64,000 nucleotides of DNA from Letharia columbiana (taxonomy: Eukaryota; Ascomycota; Lecanoromycetes; Lecanorales; Parmeliaceae): NCBI RefSeq assembly GCF_014066305.1, contig NW_023501151.1:1-64000 (forward strand), in the 5' to 3' direction. How positions within the stretch are numbered: position 1 is the first letter of the stretch; every line of letters starts with the position of its first letter. Below the pieces are notes generated by a model that was given only the letters and a program-made list of their open reading frames with translations, was not told where the DNA came from and searched no databases. Of this stretch, positions 28,451 through 40,459 are shown one piece after another. The translations under genes were made by a program, and so were the position numbers.

Positions 28451-30070
28451 CTACGAGAATAATTAATAAATAATAGACGAGTCGAAAAAGAGTTAAAAAA
28501 TAAAAATAAATTCTAATATAATATTACGCTCTTAATTAAAGTATAAAAATATTATATATAAGATAATAGATTTATCTTTATATATATAATAAACTAGTTC
28601 TTAAATATAGACTATCTATACGTATAAGATTTTATATAAATTCGCTATTATAGAATATATAGAAGAGTCTATAAACTATAAATTAATTAGAGATTTAGAA
28701 GTATATATTACTAGTATTAAATCTTAATTAATTAAGATTTATTTAATAACGTTAATAAGGCGTAATTAAAAGTATAAATTATTAATCTATAAATAAAAGT
28801 ATACTTTTCTCTATTATAAGATTATTAAATTATTAAATCTTATTTAATCGAGATTATTATTTTCGCTTATAATAGTATAATCTTTATTTCTTTATTTTCT
28901 AATCTAGTTTAATACTCTTATTCTTATTCACTTTATTTAACTACTTATTCTTATTTATATTCTCTTTATTTATATTCTCTTTATTTACTATCTTACTTTT
29001 AATAATATTATTTACTTTAAAAAATATCTAATTTAGAGATTATAAGATTAATAATTTAAAGAAAGTAAAAAGCTTCTTAAAGATTATATTCTTTAAATTT
29101 ATTATATTAATCTTTATAAGAGAAATCTAAAATATTATATCGCGCTTTAATATCTCTATAATATATATATTAAATATTATAAGAAAAATCTTTATATTCT
29201 TAACTACTATTAATTAACGAGTAATTAAACTTATATAAATTCTCTAATTATAAACTTTTAAATAGCTAGAGAAATATTAATATAGAATTTAAATAATTAT
29301 TTAAATTTCTTATATTTATAAAAAGAGAGAACTTAGAGAAAAAAAAAAGAAGAAGATTATATATTTAAAAACTTACGAAAGTTCCCTTAATATATCTCTA
29401 ATATATTTCTTCTTTATTACTCTCTTATATTTTATAATCTAATTAAGATACTTAGATATATAATTAAAAAGAAAATAAATAATATATTAAGCGATAAGAT
29501 TTAAATCTCTCTTCTTTACTTTTAATTAATATCTTTTATAAATCTTTTTAATATAATTAATAACTTCGATATCGCGATTATTAATTAAGATTTTCTTAAT
29601 CTCTATTATAAGTAATATAAGTTTCGCTAAATCGAATAATCTAATATACTTAATATTTATAATCTAAGTAAATTTATTAAAAATAATATAATATTAATTA
29701 ATAATCTTCTATAATTTAATCGATATTTCGTTAAAAGCGAATATATAATAGAAGAAAGCGCTTTATATTAAGAGAAGAGTCTATTAAATATAAATAAGAT
29801 TATTTTTAAATAATATTATTTTAAAATAATAAAAAATTTTAATTTAAGACTAGATTAGTATATAATTTAAGATAAATAAATTATTTAAAATATCGTAGTA
29901 GTAAGAGTTAATATAAACTTATTTAAATAAAGTTATTAATATAAGCGTAGTAGTCGTCTTACGCTTTTTAGATATTATTTAAATATATATATATTAATCG
30001 AGATCTATATAGAGTAGAAGATAATAAGTAAAGATATTAAGATTATTTTAATTTTAGATATATATTTCTT
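28345..30070. repeat. Large direct repeat, copy A
   Basis: About 1.7 kb of RIP-mutated sequence that recurs in the same orientation at about 30850-32420. Matching blocks include 28510-28700 with 31030-31230, 29090-29480 with 31440-31820 and 29740-30000 with 32095-32350. No reading frame survives. Probably two copies of one transposon or LTR-type unit. Confidence 0.6.
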
Positions 30071-30849
30071 AATTACGCGTTTCTTAAATTCGCGTTTCTC
30101 TACTTTATAATTACTAATAATTATTTATTTTAACTTAAAATTAAATCTCTATATCTCGCGACTATTATTAAATTAAGTAATTTTAGAATTTAATATTATT
30201 TAGTTAATTATCTCGCTTAATAGAATAAAGTTTTTATTATTTAAATCTTTATTATTATTATAGAGCTTCTAATTAAAAGCTTTATCTTTTTATTAGATTT
30301 AGAATTTTTAATAATAAGAAATATATTAATATTATTATTAATAGCTAGCTTTAACTCTTTAATAGTCTTTTTAATCTCTATCTTTACTTTCTTTATATCT
30401 ATTTTTACTTTCTTTAGATTTATAATAATATTTTAAATAAATATTAGAATATAATTAGTCTTATACTCGATATCTTAATTAAATAATCTCTTCTTATTAA
30501 TATAATTATAAATAGCTTATAGAGCTTAAATTATATTAATTTAAATTAAATTAATAATAAGTATAAATTTATATAATTAAAATCTATAGCTAAATTATTA
30601 TAATTAGAGCTATAATTAAAAGCTATAATACTCGAGATTTATAAAGAAATAGCGTATAAGAAAATTTATTAATATATATAAATAAAAAAATCTATTAATA
30701 TATATAAATAAAAAAATTAAAAGTAAAGATAATTATTATAAAGTAGTCGAAGTTAAAGAATATTATATCGCTAAGATTATTAAGCTTCTAGCGTAGACGT
30801 TAGCTTTTCTAATAATTAAGATTAATAAATAAATCTTAATAAATTAAAA

Positions 30850-32420
30850 TTTATTTTTATTATAATTTTTAATTAAGATAATAAAGTTAATAAATACGAA
30901 GAGAAAGTAATTAATAGAGTTTAGCGATAAAATAATAATAAAGAGTTAAAAGTAATATACTATAAGAATAATTAGTAAATAATAGATAAATCGAGAAAGA
31001 ATTAAAAGATAGAAAGAGATTTAAATATAATATTACGCTTTTAGTTAAAATATAAAAGCGTTACGCGTAAAATAATAGATTTATCTTTATATATATAATA
31101 AACTAATTCTCGAATATAAGCTATTTATATATATAAGATTCTATATAAATTCGCTATAATAGAATATATTAAAGAGTCTATTAAATATAAATTAATTAAG
31201 AATTTAAAAGTATATATTACTAATATTAAGATTATTAGATTATTAAATCTTATTTAATTAAGATTATTATTTTCGCTTATAATAGTATAATCTTTATTCT
31301 CTTATTTTCTAATTTAATCTAATACTCTTATTCTTATTTACTTTATTTATTTATTATCTTACTCTTAATAATATTGCTTACTTTAAGAAATACTCGATTT
31401 AAAGATTATAGAATTAATAATTTAAAGAGAGTAAAAAGTTTCTCGAGAGTTATATTCTCTAGATTCATTATATTAGCCTTTATAAAAGAGATTTAAAATA
31501 CTATATCGCGCTTTAATATCTCTATAATATACGTATTAAATATTATAAAAAAAATCTTTATATTCTTAATTACTACTAATTAGCGAGTAATTAAATTTAT
31601 ATAAACTTTTTAGCTATAAATTTTTAAATAGCTAAAGAAGTATTAATATAGAATTTAAATAGTTATTTAAGTTTTTTATATTTATAAGAAGAGAGAATCT
31701 AGAGAAAGAAAGAAGAAGATTATATATTTAAAGGCTTACGAAAATTCTCTTAATATATCTTTAGTATACTTTTTCTCTATTACTCTCTTATATTTTATAA
31801 TTTAATTAGAATATTTAGATATATAGCTAAAAAGAGAATAAATAATATATTAAGAGATAAGATTCGAGCCTCTCTTCTTTACTCTTAATTAATATTCTTT
31901 ATAAATCTTCTTAATATAGTTAATAACTTCGATATCGCGATTATTAATTAAGACTTTCTTAATCTCTATTATAAGTAATATAAATTTTATTAAATTAAAT
32001 TATTTAAATAATTTAATATTAATAATCTAAGTAAATTTATTAAAAATAATATAATATTAATTAATAACCTTTTATAATTTAATCGATATTTTATTAAAAG
32101 CGAATATATAATAGAAGAAAGCGCTCTATATTAAGAGAAGGGTTTACTAAATACGAATAAGATTATTTTTAAATAATATTATTTTAAAATAATAAAGAAT
32201 CTTAATTTAAATCTAAATTAGTGTAGAATCTTAAATAAATAAATTATTTAGAATATCGTAATAATAAAAGCTAATATAAACTTATTTAAATAGAATTATT
32301 AATATAAATATAATAATTAACTTACGCTTTTTAGATATTATTTAAATATATATATATTAGCCGAGATCTATATAGAGTAGAAGATAATAAATAGAGATAT
32401 CGAAATTATTTTAATATTAG
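30850..32420. repeat. Large direct repeat, copy B
   Basis: Second copy of the repeat at 28345-30070, diverged mainly by transitions and with a few short indels. Non-coding as it stands. Confidence 0.6.
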
Positions 32421-33249
32421 ATATAAGTTTTTTAAATATATATTTCTTAATTATCTAGCTTAATAGAAGAAAGTTTTTATCGCTTTTATTATTACTATAG
32501 AACTTCTAATTAAAAGTCTTATCTTTATTACTATAAAGCTTCTAACTAAGAGCTCTATCTTTATTATTACTATAGAACTTCTAATTAAAAATCTTATATT
32601 TATTATTATTATAAGACTTCTAACTAAAAATCTTATTTTTTTTATTAAATTTAAAGTTCTTAATAATAGAAGAATATTAATATTATTATTAATAGCTAAC
32701 TTCGACTCTTTAATAGCCTTCTTAGCCTCTATCTTTACTTTCTTTAAATTTATAATAATCTTTTTAATAAATATTAGAATATAATTAATTCTATACTCGA
32801 TATCTTAATTAGATAATTTCTTCTTATTAATATAGTTATAAATAGCTTATAAAGTTTAAATTATATTAATTCGAGCTAGATTAATAATAGATATAAACTT
32901 ATATAATTAAGATCTATAGCTAAATTATCGATTAAAAAATTATTATAATTAAAATTATAATTAGAAATTATAATAATCGAGATTTATATCGAAGTAGCGA
33001 TATATATAAATAAAAAATTAGTTATTATAAAGTAATCGAGGTTGAAAAATATCGTATTATCGAGATTATTAAGCTTCTAGCGTAGGCGCTAGCTTTTCTA
33101 ATAATCGAGATTAGAAAATAAATCTTAATAAATTAAAATCTAATTTTATTATAATTTAAAGAGAAGAGATTATTATAATTAAAAGAGATAGAAAATTATA
33201 AGACTATAATAGAAGAGAGCTTAAAGAAGAATAATAATTATAATTATAT
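32421..33249. other. AT-rich decayed sequence, no gene seen
   Basis: Contains repeated 'cttctaattaaaa..cttatctttatta' boxes around 32480-32640 resembling similar boxes at 30250-30300. No gene. Confidence 0.35.
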
Positions 33250-33359
33250 TATATATAGCTTTAACGCGAAAAGCCTTACGCTTTAACTAGCTCGCTCGAG
33301 TAAGATTAATTATTATTATTTTTATTATCGCGTTTTAACGCTTATTCTTTTCTTTCTAA

Positions 33360-33485
33360 TAGATCTATTATAATAAACTTATTATAATAGACTTATTATA
33401 ATAGACTTATTATAATATACTTACTAGAATATACTTATTATAATAGACTTACTAGAATATACTTACTAGAATATACTTATTACTT
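33360..33485. repeat. 14-bp microsatellite
   Basis: About eight to nine units of a 14-bp repeat of the type 'agacttattataat' with T/C and A/G variants. A shorter form of the same array is seen near 37705-37740 in the sister repeat unit. Confidence 0.75.
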
Positions 33486-33543
33486 ATCTCTACTTATAAA
33501 ATTAATATTAAAATTCGCTTAATTTTTATTATATTATATATTA

Positions 33544-35845
33544 CAAGTAAAGGCCCATGAATTAAATTCATAGAGTTGGATTTTTCATTTTTCTAAGTCA
33601 AATGGAGTTGGATTTTTCTAAGTCAAATCAAATTTTAGCCCTAGCCCTAAGTCAAATCGGACTCTGATCGCTTGCTGTGCGTTTTTGACCTACTTCCACC
33701 ACTACAAAATTGATTTAATCTATGTAGTATAGGCACATATGTGCGGAGAGAAGGCGCGCTAAGGCCTAATTAGGAAGGTATATCGAGTGTGAAGGATTGA
33801 TCCGTAACAATTACCTATAAAAAACAGAGAAAGGCCATGTCCTCATGGCAAGAAGTATCGAAATACCGGAAAGAAACGGAGATAACGTGCCAATTAGTGG
33901 TGTGAATCCCACAATATCTCCTGCCGCAGTGAAATCTTTCGAATAATGAAATAGCTGTAGACATCGGACGGTTTCAATTCGTTCAAATATGCATCGTCCG
34001 ATGTCCCTCCTGCAGAGGCTTAATTGACTGTGATCGTCGCAGTAGATCCTCCTCTTGTAACGTTATTGCAGTGATGTACCATATTAATGCAGTGGGGATG
34101 ATAGGCCAAGTTGCAGTGGTGTTCTCCGCTTGCTGAGTGATGATTTGACGTGGGATCTTGGAGAGCTGAGCCGTGTTCTTGACGATGGTGGCCTTGTTGC
34201 CGCTTGGTTTCTCCGCAGTGTTCTCCGTAGTGTTCTCCGCAGTGTTCTCCGCATTTGCCTGTTGTAGTTCCTCCTCTTGCTCCTCCTCTTGTAGAGTATC
34301 AGACTGAGTGGCTAGCTGAGTGGCTGACTGAGTGGATGACTGATATGACGTGGGATCTTGGAGAGCTGAGCCGTGTTCTTGACGATGGTGGCCTTGTTGC
34401 CGCTTGGTTTCTCCGCAGTGTTCTCCATAGTGTTCTCCGCAGTGTTCTCCGCATTTGCCTGTTGTAGTTCCTCCTCTTACTCCTTAATGCAGTGGGGATA
34501 ATAGGCTAAGTTGCAGTGGTGTTCTCCGTGGGATCTTGGAGAGCTGAGCCGTGTTCTTGGTGCTGGGGGCCCTGTTGCCGCTTGGTTTCTCCGCAGTATT
34601 CTCCGCATTCGCCTGCTGTATTGACTTCTCTTGCACTGGCTGAGTGGATTGGTGTGAGACCGTGGAGAGTAGGCCTGTTGTGTCACTGCTGCTGATGACT
34701 GTCTCCGCAATGTTCTCCGCAGTGTTCTCCGCATTCGCCTGCTGTATTGACTTCTCTTGCACTGGCTGAGTGGATTGGTGTGAGACCGTGGAGAGTAGGC
34801 CTGTTGTGTCACTGCTGCTGATGACTATCTCCGCAATGTTCTCCGCAGTGTTCTCCGCATTCGCCTGCTGTATTGACTTCTCTTGCACTGGCTGAGTGGA
34901 TTGGTGTGAGATCGTGGAGAGTAGGCCTGTTGTGTCACTGCTGCTGATGACTGTCTCCGCAATGTTCTCCGCAGTGTTCTCCGCATTCGCCTGTTGTAGA
35001 TCCTCCTCTTATTCAACTGAGTGCGAGGGTATCGAGGGTAAATGTGTTTATATTGGTGGAATTGGTAGAATTGATAGAATTAGTAGAATTGGTAGAATGG
35101 TGGAAGAAGAATAGTTACACAAATAGGTGGAAGGATTATTATCCGATCCCGGACGCGTTTGGTGTGACTACAATATTTGAATGTCAGTTTAACCCACCTA
35201 TCGCTGGCTTGGGAGGAGTATGTAGGGGAGGACGTATCCGTTCGGGCTCTTTTTGAGGGTCTTTCAACGCGTTTATGAGCAGTAGTAGGTTCTTGCGGCC
35301 TCGATTGCCAGCAGTAGCGGATTCGTCGAGGGGTGGCCTGGGGGCGTCAGTAAGGGGTTCAAAAGACGGGCGGAAGGGATACGTGCCTGAAGCGTTTAGT
35401 AACATTTCCGCGAGGGGTACCGAGGACGATTATGTTCATATTAGTAAATTGGTAGAATGGTGAAAGAAGAATAGTTACACAAACAGGTGGAAGGATTATT
35501 ATCCGATCCCGGACGCGTCTGGTGTGACTACCATGACTACCATATTTGAATATCTATTTAATCCACCAATAGTAGGCCAAACTTCATTATTTTTACAGCG
35601 TTAGAAAGCGCACACTGAGCTTTACAATTTACGAAATTATAAAGAAATAGTATCCGTAGGGAGCTGGTTATTTTAGAGTGTAAAGCTTCTACACATAAAT
35701 TTTTGATAAGAAAACTCGGGAGGGCTAGCGGGTTAACTCAGTCAGTCTAGCCAAAAGGCGTAATAACCCCGAATTAATAATTGGCTGCACATACAAATTC
35801 AAGGTTTTCTAGTTCAGCCCTACCTTATTCTTTTATATATACTAA
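33544..35845 (+). mobile_element. Long CGAG/CTAA element, nearly unmutated
   Basis: 2302-bp element with the same termini as the short copies: CAAGTAAAGGCC (one G-to-A from the consensus) after A33543, and CTAA before T35846. The last ~90 bp match the 3' end of the short copies, including the ctgcacatacaaattcaagg box; the interior is different and carries a minisatellite. Comparison with the empty site near 37800 shows no target-site duplication. It keeps abundant CA and TG, so it is young or has escaped RIP. I see no transposase, helicase or Rep motif, so it would be non-autonomous. Relatives: 6990-9502 (mutated) and 40460-41830 (inverted, partial). Confidence 0.75.
34150..35010 (-). repeat. 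126-bp minisatellite with sub-repeats
   Basis: The phrase ATTCGCCTG(C/T)TGTA starts at 34607, 34733, 34859 and 34985, an exact 126-bp period with very few differences. Smaller 12-bp 'gttctccgcagt' units repeat at 34205-34250, 34410-34455 and in each long unit. Because 126 is divisible by three, the minus strand stays open as a 42-residue repeat rich in Ser, Thr, Gln and Glu (includes NAENTAENIAE). That frame has no upstream ATG in a sensible position and begins after a stop near 35010, so I do not call a gene. Confidence 0.7.
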
Positions 35846-36700
35846 TTTAATATTAATAATATTATAAAACGCTTCTTATTATAAAGTATCGCGAGATATA
35901 TAAAAATACGCTTTTTATATTAAAAATTCAGGTTAATAAAATTAACTCTTTTATATATATCTAGATTATTAAGATAAAGAAGAAAATCGCTTTATAAATA
36001 ATAGAATCTTTAATATACATTTAAAGTCTTTTTACTAAAATTCTATTAATAACGATATATTAGCTTTCTTCCTCTTCGATAACTCTCCTTTCTCTTTCTT
36101 TATTACCTTCTCTTCCCCTCTTTTATTCTATTTCGCTTCTATAATTATTAAGTATTAAAATTAAACTATAACTTTTTACTCTTAACTCTCTAGAATTTCT
36201 TTTTTAACTTTATCTACTTTCTCGAGAATAGAGATAAATAATTTATTCGCTAGCGATAAAATAATTAATCTATATAAGAGATATATATCGCTAATAAATA
36301 ATAGATAAAATAAAAGATAATAAATATTACTTCTATATTAAAAAGATAATTAACGATAAAAGATTATATATAATAATCTATTATTTTACGTATAAGAAGT
36401 TTAGATATTTTTCTTATATCGAAAAATACTTAAATATAAAAACTAATATCTCTTATCTATTCTATTATTTAACGTATATTAAAATAAAGAAGATATAAAT
36501 CTAAAAGAAGTTTAAAAAGTTAATATTTTAGAATAAGTAATAATATTATTACTAAGAGTTTAAGATATTAAAGAAGAAATTAAAGAATAAATAGAAGAAG
36601 AGATAAAAGATCTAGAATTTAAATAAAATTTAAGAGTAAGATAAAATTATATCTATATACGAGTTTTAAATATAAATATAATACTTTAATCTACTAAAGA

Positions 36701-37559
36701 TAAATTATAAGTATAAATTATATTTAAAATAATAGCTTAATAACTAGCGAATTATTTCGCTTTCTATAAATAGAGTAAAATTAATAAAAATATAATAATA
36801 TAATATAGCTAAGTATACTATTTCGTCTACTTTTTTAAGAATAAAATAAAATATTTAATTTAAATCTTTATATATATAATTAATAAGATTAATTCTTAAT
36901 TAATTAAGATCTAATTAAGATATATTATTTTAGAAAGCTAACTATCGAGCTTTAAAAAATCTTTTTTTATAAGATTTTAATATATATAAAAGATTATAAC
37001 GCTTAATAGTATTATATATTAAATTAAAATAACGCGAAGATTTAGTATATATAACTAGTAAATATAAAAAATAATATCTTAATCTATATAAAGAAGAATA
37101 GATTTTAGTATTAATAATATAAAGTTTTAATATATATAAAGAAATCTATAACGATAGATTCTAGCTTATATAAACGAATATATAACGCTAAATTCTAATA
37201 TATATTATAAAAATATAGTACTAGAATAATCTTATTTTTTTAGTAAAGATAAATCTTAAATTTAATTTCGAAGATCTCTAAATTTATATTTTATCTACTA
37301 TTAAGTATTTATATTAATAATTATACTATATAAAATATTTAAATAATAGAGATTAAGTTAGATTTTAGAAATTTTATAAAAAAATCTTAAATTATAATTA
37401 GATTTATAAATATAGAGGCGCTAGCTTTTCTAATAATTAAAATTAAAATATAAATCTTAATAAATTAAGATCTAATTTTATTATAATTAAAAGAGAAGAG
37501 ATTATTATAATTAAAAAAGATAGAAGATTATAAGAATATAAATTTATAATAGAAAAAAG
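36701..37559. other. AT-rich decayed sequence, no gene seen
   Basis: RIP-saturated spacer between two units of the host repeat. No open frame or terminal repeat found. Confidence 0.35.
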
Positions 37560-38640
37560 CTTAAAGAAAAATAGTAGCTATAGTTATACTATATATAGCT
37601 TTAACGCGAAAAATCTTATACTCTAACTAACTCGCTTAGATAAAACTAATTATTATTATTTTTATTATTATATTCTAACGCTTATTCTTTTCTTTTTAAT
37701 AGACTTATTATAATAGATCTTTTATAATAAACTTATTATATATCTCTACTTATAAAACTAATATCAAAATTCGCTTAACTTTTATTATATTATATATTAT
37801 TTAATATCGATAATATCGTAAAGCGCTTCTTATTATAAGATATTATTATATATATAAAAATATATTTCTTATATTAACGAATTTAGATTAACATGTTTTT
37901 TTTATAAATATTTAGATTATTAAAATAAAGAAGAAAATCGTCTAGCGAATAATAGAAGCTTCGATATATATTTAATTTAAAGTCTTCTTATTAAAATTCT
38001 ATTAGTAATAATATATTAGCCTTCTCTCTCTTCGATAACTTCTCTCCCTCTTTCTTTATCGATTTCTCTCTTCTATTCTTATCTCGCTTTCTTAAAAGCG
38101 AAGCTTTCTTTATTTTAGCTATTAAATATTAAAATTAAACTATAACTCTTTATATTTAACTCTTTAAACTCTCTTTCTTTAACTTCGCTTACTCTTTTAA
38201 GAGTAAAAATAAATAGTTTATTCGCTAATAATAAGATAATTAATTTATATAAGAGATATATATCGCTAATAAATAATAGATAAAATAAAAAATAACGAAT
38301 ATTACTTCTACGTTAAGAAGATAATTAATAATAAAAGATTATATATAATAATTTACTATTTTACTTATAAGAAGTCTTAATATATTTTTTTTATATTAAA
38401 AGATACTTAAGTATAAGAGCTAATATCTTTTACTCGTTTTATTATTTAGTATATATTAGAATAAAGAAGTTATAATTTAAAAGAAATTAGAAAAATTAAT
38501 ATTTTTAAATTAGTAATAAGATTATCGCTAAGAGTCTTAGATATTAGAGAATAAATTAAAAAATAGATTAAAGAATAAATCGAAGAAGAGATAAGATATT
38601 TAAAATCTTAATGAAATCTAAGGGTAAAATAAAATTATAA
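37560..38640 (+). repeat. Host repeat unit, uninterrupted copy
   Basis: Middle unit of the decayed repeat family. It supplies two empty sites: near 37800 for the insertion at 33544-35845, and near 38011 for the insertion at 38738-39335. RIP-mutated, non-coding. Confidence 0.6.
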
Positions 38641-39800
38641 ATCTAGATTATTAAGATAAAAAAGGAAATCGCCCGACGAATAATAAGAGCTTCGATATAT
38701 ATTTAGAGTTTTCTTACTATAATCCTATTAGTAACGACGAGTAAAGGCCTATGAATTAAATTCATAATCATTTTTTTTTGATCGGGGCTGTCGAGTAAAT
38801 TTTGATGAGCGATCTTTGGTAAGCGATATCTGAATTCCTTACCTTTAAATATCTATAAGACTAAATTTAGTAATTCTTTTTTTTATCTAAAAGCCCACAT
38901 TATACTCTATAGTTTAAACCAAAAATTCTAAAATTTTAATAGAAAACAAAAAAGTTATTCTAAAATCAAATAATGTACACCTGTTTTTTGATTAGGGCTG
39001 TCGAGCGGATTTTGGTAAGCGGACTTTGGTGAGCGATATTTGAATTCCTTGCGCTTTAATAATTATAAGACCAAATTTCAAGATTCTTAAAAATTCGGAA
39101 AGCGCAGACTGCGCTCCAAAATTTAAAATTTAAAATCTTAAAAAGTTAATAGAAAACAAAAAAGTTTTTCTATATGTTAATAATGTACACCTATTTTTTT
39201 GATAGTTGCGGACGCTAATTTGTTTACCCGCGGTGTCTAACCAAAAAGCGTAGACCTAACGAATTGATGATTGGCTGCACATACAAATTCAAGGTTTTCT
39301 AGTTCAGCCCTACCTTATTCTGTTATATATACTGATAAATTAATCTTCTCTCTCTTCGATAACTTCTCTTTCTTTTTCTCCGCCGACTTCTCTTTCTTAC
39401 TCTTATCCCGCTTTCTTAAAAGCGAAGCTTTCTTTATCTTAATTATTAAGTATTAAAATTAAATTATAGCTCTCTACGCTTAACTCTCTAAATACTTTTT
39501 CTTTAACTTTATTTACTTTCTCGAGAGTAAAAATAAATAATTTACTCGCTAGCGATAAAGCGATTAATTAATATAAGAGATATATATTATTAATAAATAA
39601 TAGATAAGATAGAAGATAGCGAATACTACTACTACGTTAAAAAGATAATTAATAATAAGAGATTATATATAATAATTTACTATTTTACTTATAAAAAATC
39701 TAGATATTTTTCTTATATCGAAAAATACTTAAATATAGAAACTAATATCTCTTATTTATTTTATTATATAATATATATTAAAATAAAGAAGCTATAGACT
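38641..39800 (+). repeat. Host repeat unit, third copy, interrupted
   Basis: 38641-38737 and 39336-39800 together match about 37910-38480 of the uninterrupted unit and 35960-36490 of the first unit. Interrupted by a short CGAG/CTAA element. Confidence 0.55.
38738..39335 (+). mobile_element. CGAG/CTAA element, short type, best preserved
   Basis: 598-bp reference copy. 5' end CGAGTAAAGG; 3' end TTATATATACTGA (CTRR type). Near the 5' end are repeated '(g/a)agcgat/ctttggt' boxes; near the 3' end 'gttgcggacgctaattt', 'acccgcgg' and 'ggctgcacatacaaattc' boxes that recur in all copies. A short AAGGT...ACCTT inverted repeat lies 20-45 bp before the 3' end. A37737-equivalent flank: A at 38737, T at 39336, no duplication compared with the empty site near 38011. 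No protein coding. The A|T target, lack of duplication and CTRR end are Helitron-like; the missing 5' TC and weak 3' hairpin are not. Confidence 0.8.
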
Positions 39801-40459
39801 TAGAAGAATAAATTATCTCCGCTTCGCTCTCCGCTCTACTCTTTATAAGTTTAATTACTTATTTATTTATATATATCGCTATAGCGATACTCTATTTACT
39901 TATTTACTTATATATATCGCTATAGTAACTCTTATAAATCTAGCTATTTAAAAAATAAAGAAAGATTATAACATTTAAACGAAGTAATAAATTAACTAGT
40001 AAGAATACGATATTTTCTCTAATACGTTATATCGTTAATTCGACGAGTACTATAGCGATTATTATAAGAATTATATATTATAAAAGAATTTCTATATAAT
40101 ATTACGCGTTTATTAAAATATATAATATTTTTAAATATTAATATCGCTACTATAACTAAGTTAATTAAGTTTTTTAATAAAATAAAGTAGAAGTTTACTT
40201 CTTAATTATTATACTATAGCTTCTAATTTAATAAAAATCTATTTAACTATTTATTTAACTTTTTTCAAGAATTTTAAAAAAGATTATATTATATAGTTAC
40301 GTATTTTTATTAAAGAATTATATATATATAGAATATAAATATTATATATTAGACGATATATTAAAAAATTAAGTCTTAATAGAATTTTCTATTTAGATTT
40401 ATCTTAAGATTAATAAAGCTAAATTAAGACTATATATAAAAGATTATAACGCTTAATAA
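39801..40459. other. AT-rich decayed sequence, no gene seen
   Basis: Includes a twofold 'cttatttatttatatatatcgctatag' type repeat near 39855-39925. No open frame. Confidence 0.35.

Larger units (their letters stand above)
33250..36700 (+). repeat. Host repeat unit interrupted by long CGAG/CTAA element
   Basis: The outer parts (33250-33543 and 35846-36700) form one unit of a decayed repeat also present at 37560-38640 and, partly, at 38641-39800. The match continues across the insertion: sequence up to A33543 and from T35846 aligns base for base with the uninterrupted stretch near 37800. Confidence 0.6.

Noticed and set aside
34477..35114. Several overlapping open frames on both strands in the minisatellite
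   Set aside because: A 126-bp period (multiple of three) keeps several frames open at once; none has a plausible start or conserved content in the other copies.
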